64,000 nt of DNA from UBA5070 sp035352895 (GTDB lineage: Bacteria; Fibrobacterota; Fibrobacteria; UBA5070), in the NCBI GenBank assembly GCA_035352895.1, contig DAOPYN010000007.1, positions 1-64,000 on the forward strand, read 5' to 3'. The notes beneath the pieces are model-generated. The model saw only the letters and a list, made by a program, of their open reading frames with translations. It was not told the origin of the DNA and searched no databases. The position numbers were made by a program, and so were the translations under genes. Shown here piece after piece: positions 25,872-34,663 of this stretch (position 1 is its first letter; the number at the start of each line of letters is the position of its first letter).

Positions 25872-27793
25872 CTAGCGGCGGTCCACGTACGAATAGGTGG
25901 GAGTCGTGACCAGGAACGGTGTGGCGGGGGGCATGTTCGTGAGGTTGCGGAACCGCTCGTCGAAGCTCCATTTCCGGACGGGAGCCGTGTAGTAACCGAC
26001 CTTGAGGAAATCGTCGATCGGACGGATCGCCCTGCCGGAGGAAACGTTCAGACCCGTGGTGGCAGCGCTCCACATGCACACGAAGCTTCCCTTGAAGACC
26101 ACGGTGACGGGGGACTGTGCGCCTCCGCTCAACCTCTCGAGGAAGCGAATGGTGTTGTGCCATCCACCATCGTAGAGATTCTCGAAGGTGCTGTTGGAGT
26201 AGTTGTTCGGAGGCAAAGCGGCGGGATTGGATGGCTTGTTGCCGGTCATGATCGCCGCATGGACGCGGATGGTCCGCGGCGCCACACGCGGGGTGGAACC
26301 CCAAGTCGGCTCCTTCTTGTAGACAGTGTCCATCCGGTGCCTGAAGGGATCCCATTTGGTGGACTCCAGCTCGGTCCAGTGCGGATCGGAAAAGTCACGT
26401 TCCAGGGTGCCGTTCATCCTGTCCGTGGCGAAGTCGTGCGCGAGCCATTCCGGACTGAGCAGGGTGAACGCATCCGAAGCGATCATCGCGTTGCAGTATT
26501 TGACGGAATCCGGCGGGTTGTTCACCCCTTGCGGCCGACATCCCCCACTGGGATTGGGAAGGTTGAAATCCCCCACCAGGTAGATGGGGTTGGCGCTGGT
26601 GATGGACATGTTGCGGGGCAGCGTGCCGGCATTGACGATGCGGAATGCATTGATGACCGTCTTCCCCAAGGTCCCCCTGTCGGCAGTGAGGATGGTGTCG
26701 GCCAGATAGAAAACGGAATCCGTTGTGTTGATGTCCTTCACGCTGAAGTCCCAGATCTTCACCCAGGCCTGCTCGCGCCGATCGAAGAAGACCCTGGGCC
26801 CCGTGATCCAAGGCGGCAGCGGGCTCTCCCCGTTCACCCATCGGCCCGTTGGGCAAGTGGGGTCGCACTTGAGCTGCGAGGCGAACTTCTGCCGTGCCAG
26901 CCCCCCCCCCCTTCCAGACCGGTGTTGGGAGTGATGAGATCTCGTGGATTGGCCCCTTCGATGGGAAGAGTCAGACGTTCGGCACCGGCCCGCAACCCCA
27001 CCTGGCCGTTGTAGGGAGGGAATGTGGTGGTCAAGGTCATCCGATCGGTGAGACCCGAAGGCGGCGCGAAGACCTGCATCGCCGTGGGATCGTCCGGATT
27101 CTTGCGAAAACCCAGGGATCCTCCGCCCATGGTCCACCGGTAGATGGATCCGACCGCGGTCACGGGCCCCTGGAAGGTCAACGCGTCCCCGTAACCGGAC
27201 GGGCCCCGCAGGAACGCGGATGCGTTGGTGTGCACAGGACCGCCCACATCCATGCTCAGTCCGGGACTGATCTCCAGCGTTCCCTCGTAGAACACGCCGA
27301 ACTGGAACACCGGAACCTGGAACAATTGGATCTCGCCATCGAGCACGCTCTTCGCCCCGCCACCGGGCGCCAGACCCGTGGTGTGGATCCGATAGGCCAT
27401 CATCATGCCCATCATGCCGCGGAACGCCCCTGAAGTGATCTTCTGCTGGGGAAGGACTCCCCCGTTCCCGCCGATCTGCTCGATGATGGCCCCGGCCATG
27501 GAGCTGTCTCCAGTGGGCAGGATCTGCACCGGCACGTTGGGCAGGCGGGAGCTCTGCCCGAACAACCGGGAGGTCCTTTCCGCCAGGGTTGCCATCTGCA
27601 TGTTCGTGAGCGATTGGGCGGCCATCCGCGATCTGATCCGCTGCTTGGAATCGACGCCCGAGGAAAGGAAGCCGCCCGAGGTCGTGATCATGGCCATGCC
27701 GACCACCAGCACGACCAGTCCAAGAAGCAGGACCAACCCCAACGCGAGGCCACGCCTCGAACGAGGAACCGGGTCGAATCTGTGAGTGTTCAT
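25872..27793 (-). CDS. PilX-like type IV pilus protein, reading frame interrupted at a G11 tract
   Basis: The gene starts at MNTHRFDPVPRSRRGLALGL. A single N-terminal membrane helix is followed by a large extracellular region containing GGPVHTNASAFLRGPSGYGD. At 26901-26911 the coding strand has eleven G, after ...ITPNTGLEGG. In the given sequence the frame then runs to an early stop at 26834 (319 residues). Switching frame inside the tract gives a further ~345 residues, with Cys-containing and aromatic pilus-like sequence (VFFDRREQAWVKIWDFSV, to YSYVDRR). Nine or twelve G would join both parts into ~640 residues. It is the last gene of a minor pilin operon. Either an assembly indel or slipped-strand switching explains the break. 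Confidence 0.75.
26901..26911. repeat. Homopolymer tract C11/G11 inside the pilX-like gene
   Basis: Eleven consecutive C on the plus strand (G on the coding strand) mark the point where the two halves of the pilus gene change frame. I noticed no other homopolymer of this length in the window. Confidence 0.9.
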
Positions 27794-27800
27794 AGTGGCC

Positions 27801-28706
27801 TCAGCGGTTGTTGAGCGCGGTGGTCCGGAGTCCCACCTCCATTTCCAGGCGGGAGAATCGGTATCCACGCGTGGATGGCGCATCCTTCTTGAGTTTGGAA
27901 TCGGGCTTGAGCGAACGCATCACCAGTCGGATCCTGACCTTGGAGACGACGTTGGCGGGTGCGGCACCGGAAAGGGAATCCCTCCAGCCCACGGCGGGAT
28001 GGAGATACTGGAAACGAAGGGTGTCCACACCGATGGCGAACACGGCCTCCGGAAGCGTGTTGCGCCGCAGGAAGAGAGTGTCGTTGGACTTGCGGTAGGT
28101 CGTGGAATCCAATTTCTGCACCAGGCCCACGGTCACCGGCCAGATGTTGCCCGGTTGGTTCCAGAAGTTGGGTGCTCCTTCCAATGCACGGACATCGAGG
28201 ACGATGGAATCCGAGCCGCACCCCCCATTCGAGGAGGATACCCGATCCACCACGGGCAGAACGTATTGGGTGGTCACGCTCCCAGGAGGCGCGCTGGGCC
28301 CCGCGACCGCGGGCACGTTCAATTGGATCGCCACATACCCGCCCTCGGAAAAGCGCCGGGAATCCGTCACCGCGATGCTCAGGAGTCCCTTCCCGTTGAA
28401 CCATTCGTACCCGCGCACGGTATCCGCGGCCCCCTCCTCGTTGGACACGAAGGTCGCCCGTTCCTCGCCTCCACCATACACCTTGATCCCACCCATGCCA
28501 TCCGGCAATCCGCTTCCGGTGATCCTGGCCGCCCGGGAGAGTTCGTCGAGGGTTCCCTTGGCCATCATCTGGACGGACACCTTGTCCGACTCCATCTTCC
28601 AGCCACGGCTCTGGGAGGTGAACAGGTACATGGCCATGGAAGCGACCACCACGAACAGCACCAGCGCCACCAGGATCTCGATCAGAGTGAATCCACGACG
28701 ATCCAT
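27801..28706 (-). CDS. PilW-like minor pilin (prepilin)
   Basis: The 301-residue protein begins MDRRGFTLIEILVALVLFVV, a class III prepilin signal with cleavage after Gly5 and the conserved Glu at mature position 5. The hydrophobic helix doubles as the assembly helix. A long soluble domain follows (SRGWKMESDKVSVQMM and onward). It lies between the PilV-like and PilX-like genes with gaps of 1 and 7 bp. Minor pilins prime pilus or pseudopilus assembly at the inner membrane. No pilB, pilC or pilQ gene is in the window. Confidence 0.85.
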   Translation of the reverse strand: MDRRGFTLIEILVALVLFVVVASMAMYLFTSQSRGWKMESDKVSVQMMAKGTLDELSRAARITGSGLPDGMGGIKVYGGGEERATFVSNEEGAADTVRGYEWFNGKGLLSIAVTDSRRFSEGGYVAIQLNVPAVAGPSAPPGSVTTQYVLPVVDRVSSSNGGCGSDSIVLDVRALEGAPNFWNQPGNIWPVTVGLVQKLDSTTYRKSNDTLFLRRNTLPEAVFAIGVDTLRFQYLHPAVGWRDSLSGAAPANVVSKVRIRLVMRSLKPDSKLKKDAPSTRGYRFSRLEMEVGLRTTALNNR

Positions 28707-28707
28707 C

Positions 28708-29097
28708 TCAAGGCACCCACATCACGGTGGTGACCACCACCGAATCCTTGTAGGCGGTCCGCCGCGCGGAGATGGTCATCAGGGCGAGGTTCGAGGTGGG
28801 AACATCCCCGAAGGCGGCAGGGTCGGGTACCGCGCCCCTGGCCGTGACCTGGATGGCGACCTGTCCGGAATGGTCCGTCCAGGAACTGTCGAAGGTCCGC
28901 AGACGATCCAGGGTGTGTCCCACCCGGAGGTTCTCCACGGTCTTCTCGATGACCGTTCCCTCCTGGATCCAGTCCACCGCGCGTCCCGTGGTCCGCTGGG
29001 TGATGTGGCTCGCCTGGGCGAAGAACGCGACGACGAGCCCCAGGACCACAAGGGCGATGAGGACCTCGAGCATCGAAAGACCATTCCGGTGCTTCAT
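28708..29097 (-). CDS. PilV-like minor pilin (prepilin)
   Basis: The 129-residue protein begins MKHRNGLSMLEVLIALVVLG, a prepilin signal with cleavage after Gly6 and Glu at mature position 5. A short soluble domain contains SHITQRTTGRAVDWIQEG. It lies 1 bp from each neighbouring pilin gene, so the operon is translated as a unit. Confidence 0.82.
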   Translation of the reverse strand: MKHRNGLSMLEVLIALVVLGLVVAFFAQASHITQRTTGRAVDWIQEGTVIEKTVENLRVGHTLDRLRTFDSSWTDHSGQVAIQVTARGAVPDPAAFGDVPTSNLALMTISARRTAYKDSVVVTTVMWVP

Positions 29098-29098
29098 G

Positions 29099-29689
29099 TC
29101 ATTTCTCCATCTGCACGAAGCCGGTGGGAGGAAATACGGTCAGGCGGAAGGTGTCCTTCGGGAACCCCTCCACTCCAAGGAGCGCCTCGAAGGTCGCCCA
29201 GGAACTGCCATCCGGCCGGAACACGATGGGAAACGCGGGCCCGGAACGGATGGTGGTCGTCACCACGGTCGTGGCCCCGCATTGCCGAGGTTCACGCAAG
29301 GGCGTGTAGGAGGATGCGACCCCGTAGGCCACCATCTGCGACGGGAGACCCTTCCAGTCCTGGAGGATGGAATCCTCGGAAGGTGTGAACGTGCCGTCCG
29401 AAAGCGAGGTCGTCCTGGAGGAATCGATGAACCGGAGGAACCGCCTGCCTGCCGTATCGATCAGGATGCCGCTGTGGCGACGACGGGTCATGGCATCGGA
29501 TCGCGCAAGCTGGATGGCGTTTCGCAATTCGTCCACCGCTCCCAGGACGCGGAACTTGTAGGTGATGCGTTTCCAGGACACGGACGCCAAGCCGGCAAGG
29601 ATGCCGATCAACGCGAGCACCACCATGATCTCAAGAAAGGTGAAACCAAGGCACGCGAGACGAGCAGACCTCGGATCATTCTGGATCAT
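29099..29689 (-). CDS. GspH/FimT-like minor pilin (prepilin)
   Basis: The ~196-residue protein starts at MIQNDPRSARLACLG, giving a 15-residue leader before FTFLEIMVVLALIG. Cleavage is expected after Gly and the Glu5 equivalent is present. A start at 29734 would add 15 residues. The soluble part (ELRNAIQLARSDAMTRR) has the GspH/FimT helix seen after the membrane segment. It is the first gene of the four-gene pilin operon. An inverted repeat lies 63-79 nt upstream. Confidence 0.82.
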   Translation of the reverse strand: MIQNDPRSARLACLGFTFLEIMVVLALIGILAGLASVSWKRITYKFRVLGAVDELRNAIQLARSDAMTRRRHSGILIDTAGRRFLRFIDSSRTTSLSDGTFTPSEDSILQDWKGLPSQMVAYGVASSYTPLREPRQCGATTVVTTTIRSGPAFPIVFRPDGSSWATFEALLGVEGFPKDTFRLTVFPPTGFVQMEK

Positions 29690-29751
29690 ACCACAAAGTA
29701 TGGCTACAGGGTCAAAAAAACCCAGCCATTTCAATGAGGGAACGCACGGAA

Positions 29752-29768
29752 CTTCAGGTCATCTGAAG
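29752..29768. promoter_or_regulatory. Inverted repeat upstream of the pilin operon
   Basis: CTTCAG-N5-CTGAAG is a perfect 6-5-6 inverted repeat in the unusually AT-rich 210-bp gap (29690-29899) before the pilin operon. It could be an operator or a leader hairpin. No convincing -35/-10 or sigma-54 pair was found in this gap. Confidence 0.35.
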
Positions 29769-29899
29769 GGAAAGTGCCCCATCATGGTACTTATTGCAAA
29801 GTTGCGCACGAAATTTTCCGTTGTCTAGATCAAGATCGTCACTAGGGAAACGATTCCGATCCTGACAAGTTTTTCCCTTCGCCGATGATCGGCCCCGGC

Positions 29900-30838
29900 T
29901 CAGGCTCGCGCGGCGACGGCGATCGCCGACAGCCGATCATGGCTGGGATCGGAACCAGCCATGAGGTGGCGCACCTGGGAAAACCCGACATCGGACAGCA
30001 TCTGACCCAGGTGGTCCATCGAAAACCCCAGCCAGAAATCGCCCTGCTCGGAACGCATCCATTCCTCGGCGTGCGCGGACAGATCCAGGATCCAAAGCGC
30101 CCCGTCGGGGGCGAGCAGACGATGCGCCTCGCGCAGCAACGCCAAGGGCTCCCCGGCATGGTGCAACACATGGGAGAGCACCACGCGATCGAAGGAAGCT
30201 GCAGGCAGTCCCGTCGCGGTGAAATCGGCCTTCACGGTGGCGATCTGGTCCAATCCTTCCCGTCGCGCACGCGAACGAGCCCGATCCAGTTGGGCTTGGG
30301 ACCAGTCGACCAAGGTGACGTCGTGGCCAGCGGCAGCGGCCAGGCACCCCACGATCCCATCCCCAGCCCCCAGGTCCAGTAGCCGGAGGGGAGGCATCAT
30401 CAGGAACAAGGCCCGTGCGACGATCTCCCAGGTCCGCGCCGGAACACCGACCTCGCCCAGATACGAACTGTCGTCCTGGAACCGGCGATGCCCTTCCAAC
30501 TCGCGCGACTCCAGCACCTGACGCAGTTTGAGGCGATCGGCAGCCCCCTCGCGACGCTCCTGGTCGTCCAGGATCTCCTTGAGCAACCGCCCTTCGGTCC
30601 GCGAAGCATCCGGGGACACCAACGCGTAGAAGGACCATTTCCCTTCCCGCCGCAACTGGACCAATCCTTCCTGCTTGAGCTGACCCAGCTGGGTGGACAA
30701 CCGACTCTGCCCCCAGCCGAGGATGGATTGGAGCTCGTGGACGGCCAACTCCGATTGCGCCAACAGCCACAGGATGCGGACCCGCCCGGGATCGGAGAGC
30801 ATCTTGAGGAGGCTGGAAAGGTCTGGTTCACTCGTCAT
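29900..30838 (-). CDS. ArsR-family regulator fused to a SAM-dependent methyltransferase domain
   Basis: In this 312-residue protein, residues ~5-95 form a winged helix (LSDPGRVRILWLLAQSELAV, then LGWGQSRLSTQLGQLKQEGL). Residues ~150-305 form a class I methyltransferase fold with LLDLGAGDGIVGCLAAAAG, the acidic strand end VTLVDWS and DRVVLSHVLHH. No metal-binding Cys pair is seen in the ArsR part. Fusions of this kind are associated with control of methionine/SAM-cycle genes through SAH or SAM sensing (SahR type). That fits a metH palindrome 4 kb away but is not proved. A 5-3-5 palindrome lies just upstream of its start. Confidence 0.85.
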   Translation of the reverse strand: MTSEPDLSSLLKMLSDPGRVRILWLLAQSELAVHELQSILGWGQSRLSTQLGQLKQEGLVQLRREGKWSFYALVSPDASRTEGRLLKEILDDQERREGAADRLKLRQVLESRELEGHRRFQDDSSYLGEVGVPARTWEIVARALFLMMPPLRLLDLGAGDGIVGCLAAAAGHDVTLVDWSQAQLDRARSRARREGLDQIATVKADFTATGLPAASFDRVVLSHVLHHAGEPLALLREAHRLLAPDGALWILDLSAHAEEWMRSEQGDFWLGFSMDHLGQMLSDVGFSQVRHLMAGSDPSHDRLSAIAVAARA

Positions 30839-30855
30839 GGTGAACCGAAATCAAC

Positions 30856-30868
30856 AATGCGGAGCATT
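30856..30868. promoter_or_regulatory. Palindrome AATGC-GGA-GCATT before the ArsR-methyltransferase gene
   Basis: This 5-3-5 inverted repeat lies 18-30 nt upstream of the regulator's ATG in the 75-bp divergent gap. The position suits autoregulation, but its sequence differs from the metH palindrome. Confidence 0.3.
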
Positions 30869-30913
30869 CCTCCACAAGCCTGGAACCTTCGGGATCCTAA
30901 CTTTGCTCCACGC

Positions 30914-31804
30914 ATGCGGCTCCATCTCCTTTTCCTGTACTGCGCTTTCCTCGCCCTCCCGGGGTTCGCCACGGAATCCCGGGCGGATTCCATCTTGCCC
31001 AGCCCCTCGCCGACGACCGCCAGCCTGCAATCGCTGGTGCTTCCCGGCCTGGGCCAATACACCACGGGCCACCCCATCCAAGGCACCATCCTGGTGGTGG
31101 GCGACCTCTGGCTCTACGGCGATGTGATCAACCGGACCTGGAAATCGGTTCCGGATCTGCGCGACAAGGCTTCCGACCTAACCTACCGTTCCCGGATCCT
31201 GGCCGACACCCTCCAGGCGCGATCGGACACCACACCCGCCAGCCGCGACATCCTGCGATCCCTCCGGGACAGTGCCTACAAGGCGCGCTCCCAGGCGAAG
31301 ATCTCCGCCGACTACCGCAACTCCGAATTGGCCTGGGCGGCCGGTCTTCACCTCTACTCCGTGGTGACGGCCGCGGAAGACGCCTGGCTTCGACGCGGCG
31401 GCAAGCGCCCCGTCACCAGCATGGCCAAAGCCACGGTGGCATCGGCCCTGGTACCGGGATTGGGCCAGATCTACAACCAGCACTATTCCAAGGCCGCCCT
31501 CCTGTACCTGGGAGTCCTGGGTGCGACGGTGTCCTACAACTCCCGACAGGAAGTGGTCGACTTCTTTTTGGAAGAGCGCAGGCTCTCGATCGCGGAAGGC
31601 CGAGGAACCAGCGACGCGGACCAGCAACTCGAATTCTTCCGCAAGCGCCGCAACCAGTACATCTGGGGACTGGGTCTGGTGTACGTGTACCAGATCCTGG
31701 ATGCGGCGGTCGATGCCCGCCTGTCCAGGGTCGGCGAGTCCTTCCCGATCTCCGCGACTCCCCGATTCGACCACCCGGGCATGACGCTCGCTTGGAACTT
31801 CTGA
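30914..31804 (+). CDS. Exported DUF5683-type membrane protein
   Basis: The 296-residue protein starts at MRLHLLFLYCAFLALPGF with a signal peptide. Two related hydrophobic modules carry the motif L-V-x-P-G-L-G-Q: SLVLPGLGQYTTGHPIQG near residue 35 and ASALVPGLGQIYNQHYSKAA near 180. This motif is typical of DUF5683 envelope proteins of unknown function. A charged helical segment lies between the modules. It is divergent from the ArsR fusion and 7 bp upstream of the LacI-type gene. Confidence 0.7.
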   Translation: MRLHLLFLYCAFLALPGFATESRADSILPSPSPTTASLQSLVLPGLGQYTTGHPIQGTILVVGDLWLYGDVINRTWKSVPDLRDKASDLTYRSRILADTLQARSDTTPASRDILRSLRDSAYKARSQAKISADYRNSELAWAAGLHLYSVVTAAEDAWLRRGGKRPVTSMAKATVASALVPGLGQIYNQHYSKAALLYLGVLGATVSYNSRQEVVDFFLEERRLSIAEGRGTSDADQQLEFFRKRRNQYIWGLGLVYVYQILDAAVDARLSRVGESFPISATPRFDHPGMTLAWNF

Positions 31805-31811
31805 GTCGAGC

Positions 31812-32786
31812 GTGTCCCGCGCGAAGCTGTCCGACGTCGCCGCACGAGCCGGGATCAGCCCCGGAGCGGCGAGTCTGGCGCTCAACGGCAGGCCGGGAGT
31901 TTCGGCGAAGACACGCGAGGATGTTCGTCGCATCGCCCGCGAACTCGGCTACATCCCCAGCCCGACGGCAAAGGCGCTGGTTGGCGGGAGCTCAGGCCTC
32001 TGGGGAGCGTTCACGGAATCGGACCCGGACATCTGGCCCACCTGGCTTGCGGGAGTGATGACGCACGCCCAGGCGGCGGGAGCGAGGCTGGTGGTGCAGA
32101 AGCTGCCGACCCGGGAACGCAGGACGGATTTCTTTCGGACCATCGCCTCCGAGGGACATCTGGACGGCATGATCCTCCTGGATCAGGGGGGCGAGGACAA
32201 TTCGCTGCGCTCCTTGTGGGAGCTGGGTATCCCCACCGTCATCGCGGGACGCCGCAGCCACTGGTTCGATTGCGTGGAGATCCACGAGCGTCTCGCGCAG
32301 GAAAACCTCCACGGACTCCTCACCTTGGACGGGAAACGCCCCGTGGTCGCCGTGGCGACCCGATCGCAGGTGAACCAGGAAGCCCCCCGGCTTGCGCTCT
32401 GGTCCAGCCTCTCGCCGGAAAACAAGGACACCGTCGTGGTCGCGGAGGATGCCCCCGAATCCGGCGTGCAGGCACTGAACCTGATCCGCAGGCAGCATCC
32501 CCATGCACAGGCGGTATTCTGCCTGGCCGGCGACCGCACCGCCTGGGGAATGCTTCGTGAAGCAAGGCTTCACTCCATTTCCGTTCCGGGAGAATTGGCC
32601 ATCGCGGGCTGGGGCGACCTTCCCCACTCCGGCTGGACCGATCCGGAATTGACCACCATCCACATCCCTTGGGAGGAAATGGGCATCCGATCGGCTTGGC
32701 TGCTCCAGAAAAGATTGGCGCACCCCGAGGAGGGGCGCCTTCACCGCAGTCTGGACGCGAAGCTGGTCAGTCGGCGGTCTGGGTGA
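31812..32786 (+). CDS. LacI-family transcriptional regulator
   Basis: The 324-residue protein has the N-terminal HTH and hinge KLSDVAARAGISPGAASLAL followed by NGRPGVSAKTREDVRRIARE. A periplasmic-binding-like effector domain with ILLDQGG, AIAGWGDLPHSGW and TTIHIPWEEMG completes the fold. It has a GTG start. The C-terminus overlaps the end of the convergent 70-residue gene by 20 nt. Such regulators usually sense sugars, but no sugar operon is adjacent, so the target is unknown. Confidence 0.9.
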   Translation: MSRAKLSDVAARAGISPGAASLALNGRPGVSAKTREDVRRIARELGYIPSPTAKALVGGSSGLWGAFTESDPDIWPTWLAGVMTHAQAAGARLVVQKLPTRERRTDFFRTIASEGHLDGMILLDQGGEDNSLRSLWELGIPTVIAGRRSHWFDCVEIHERLAQENLHGLLTLDGKRPVVAVATRSQVNQEAPRLALWSSLSPENKDTVVVAEDAPESGVQALNLIRRQHPHAQAVFCLAGDRTAWGMLREARLHSISVPGELAIAGWGDLPHSGWTDPELTTIHIPWEEMGIRSAWLLQKRLAHPEEGRLHRSLDAKLVSRRSG

Positions 32787-32979
32787 CTTCCGCGGCCTTG
32801 GAGCCGCAGCAGCCCTTGGCCCGACGACGACGCATACACAGGAAGATTCCGACTCCCACCGCGATCACCAGCGCCCCGACCCCGATTCCCAGAAGGATCT
32901 GCTGGGAACGAGCCCGGGAGGAATGCCGACGGAAGTACGGCAGGTACAAGTTTTCCTTGATGAAGTCGGAAACGTGCAT
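32767..32979 (-). CDS. Small single-span membrane protein
   Basis: The 70-residue protein starts at MHVSDFIKENLYLPYF. One membrane helix (~29-48) is followed by a basic stop-transfer RRRRAK and a CCGS segment. It is 2 bp downstream of the next small membrane gene, so the two likely form an operon. Function is unknown. Confidence 0.6.
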   Translation of the reverse strand: MHVSDFIKENLYLPYFRRHSSRARSQQILLGIGVGALVIAVGVGIFLCMRRRRAKGCCGSKAAEVTQTAD

Positions 32980-32981
32980 GG

Positions 32982-33182
32982 TCAGACCTCGGACACGCGC
33001 CCGCGGAGACGACCATAGAGTCCTCCGAGGGTATCGCGGGTACCGGAGACGCCGCGATTGACCTTGCCGAGGAGATTCTCTGTGATGGCCTGGACGTCCT
33101 CGTCCTCGCGATTGAGGTACCAGAAGAGCGCGAGCACACCGACGATGGCCACGATGACGCCGAAAATGAACCACTTGCGCAT
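32982..33182 (-). CDS. Small single-span membrane protein, YtxH-like in layout
   Basis: The 66-residue protein starts at MRKWFIFGVIVAIVG; an upstream ATG at 33266 would add 28 less protein-like residues. One membrane helix is followed by a helical, charged tail (NREDEDVQAITENLLGKV). The layout resembles small stress or YtxH-type proteins, but no family call is safe. It pairs with the 70-residue gene. Confidence 0.55.
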   Translation of the reverse strand: MRKWFIFGVIVAIVGVLALFWYLNREDEDVQAITENLLGKVNRGVSGTRDTLGGLYGRLRGRVSEV

Positions 33183-33296
33183 TGGAGAAGCCTGTTTCTT
33201 GGGAGAAGTGGAAGAAGTCGAATCGACCAATTCCAAGATACCACAGACGAATCGCTCCAGCAACATTTCCCTTGCACCAAAAAATGTCCGTGATCG

Positions 33297-34625
33297 TCAG
33301 CCCTTGGGGGAGGCTTCCAGCGCGGTGCGGTGCACCTTGCGATAGAACTCGAGATGTTCGTCCCTGGACACGGAAGGCGAGAAACGTTGGGATCGCAGCT
33401 GGCCGCCCTCCGCTAGGCGCGCGCGCAGGGATGGATCGTCCAGGAGGCGAAGGATCGCTTCGGACAACGCCTTGGCGTCCTCTCCAGGCACCACCAATCC
33501 GGAACGGTCCGCCTCCACGATCTCCTTGGGACCGCCCTGGTCGGTGACCACGGTGGCCACCCCGCAGGCCAGAGCCTCGAGCACCGCGTTCCCGAAGGTG
33601 TCGGTGGTGGAGGGAAAGGCGAACACGTCGGAAGAGGCCAATGCCGCGGGAAGGAGGTCGCCTCCCAGCTCGCCGGTGAAGATCGCCCTTCCGTTCGGCG
33701 CCATCCGTTCCTGGAACGCATCCTTCCAGGGGCCATCCCCGATCACGCACAGGACCGCGTCCGGACGCCGCGCGAGCACCAATTCGAAGGCTTCCGCCAG
33801 GGTTTCCAGCCCCTTCTCCCGCGAAACACGCCCCAGATAGGAGATGACCGGCCCCTGGAGATCGGACCAGTGGCTCCAGATCGAAGGATCGCGACGCGTT
33901 GGCGAAAACCTCGTCAGATCGACACCCCGGACCAGGAAGCGGATCTTGTGGCGCGCCACCCCCATCTTGTGGACCTGTTCCACGAAATCCTGGGACGGCA
34001 CGATCACGTCGGCGCTTCCAAACCGGAGGAAGCCGCAGATCCACCAGCGAAGGAGGGAAATGAACACGTCGTTGTCCAGGAGCAGACGAGTGTAGGCGAG
34101 GAGGTCGGTGCGGTAGTTCTGGACGATGGGCACCCGGATCCAGCGGGCGAGCAGAAGGGAGACGACCCCCAGGAACGCGGGAGTCTCGATCTCCACGAGA
34201 TCCACCGTGTTGGTTTCCAGGAAATCAAGCAGTTCGTCCATGTCCGGCAGGGACAGCTCCTTGCCTTCGTATCCGAACATGTCCTGGACGCAACGAGGGG
34301 AGAGCATCCGCACCCATCCCTCGGTGTCGCGGGCGCCGGGTGGATTGCCCGTGTGGGACACCCCCAGCACCCAGGCCTGGACCCCGACCTCGCGCAACTG
34401 CCGGACGAGACGTTCGGCGCTCACGGAGATCCCGTGGGTTCCGTCCATGTTGTCGCCCACCATCAGGACCCGCGGAGAAGATGGATCCCCCACTCTTCCT
34501 TTGTACTTCCGACGCAGCCGCCAAATCCGTCCCGAACGGGAGGCGACATGGATCACCATGGCGGCCACCACCCCGATCGAGCCGAAGAAATCCGCTCGGA
34601 ATCGCCTGATCTTTGTTGTACCCAT
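33297..34625 (-). CDS. GT4-family glycosyltransferase
   Basis: The 442-residue protein has a short hydrophobic N-terminus, then the GT-B fold: VLMVGDNMDGTHGISVSAER (acceptor domain), VISYLGRVSREKGLETLAEA (donor domain entry) and the sugar-nucleotide motif SSDVFAFPSTTDTFGNAVLE followed by ALACGVATVVTDQGG, with the E-x7-E signature. It resembles PimB/MgtA/SqdX-type mannosyl or glucosyl transferases acting on lipid acceptors. The donor cannot be read from sequence. It is divergent from a second GT4 gene across only 38 bp. Confidence 0.88.
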   Translation of the reverse strand: MGTTKIRRFRADFFGSIGVVAAMVIHVASRSGRIWRLRRKYKGRVGDPSSPRVLMVGDNMDGTHGISVSAERLVRQLREVGVQAWVLGVSHTGNPPGARDTEGWVRMLSPRCVQDMFGYEGKELSLPDMDELLDFLETNTVDLVEIETPAFLGVVSLLLARWIRVPIVQNYRTDLLAYTRLLLDNDVFISLLRWWICGFLRFGSADVIVPSQDFVEQVHKMGVARHKIRFLVRGVDLTRFSPTRRDPSIWSHWSDLQGPVISYLGRVSREKGLETLAEAFELVLARRPDAVLCVIGDGPWKDAFQERMAPNGRAIFTGELGGDLLPAALASSDVFAFPSTTDTFGNAVLEALACGVATVVTDQGGPKEIVEADRSGLVVPGEDAKALSEAILRLLDDPSLRARLAEGGQLRSQRFSPSVSRDEHLEFYRKVHRTALEASPKG

Positions 34626-34663
34626 CGTGGAAGTCCTCAGGAAAAGATAGGTTGCTGCGGTCG

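Noticed and set aside
29881..29893. GCCGAT-G-ATCGGC as terminator of the ArsR fusion gene
   Set aside because: It is a short palindrome with no T-run on the relevant strand.
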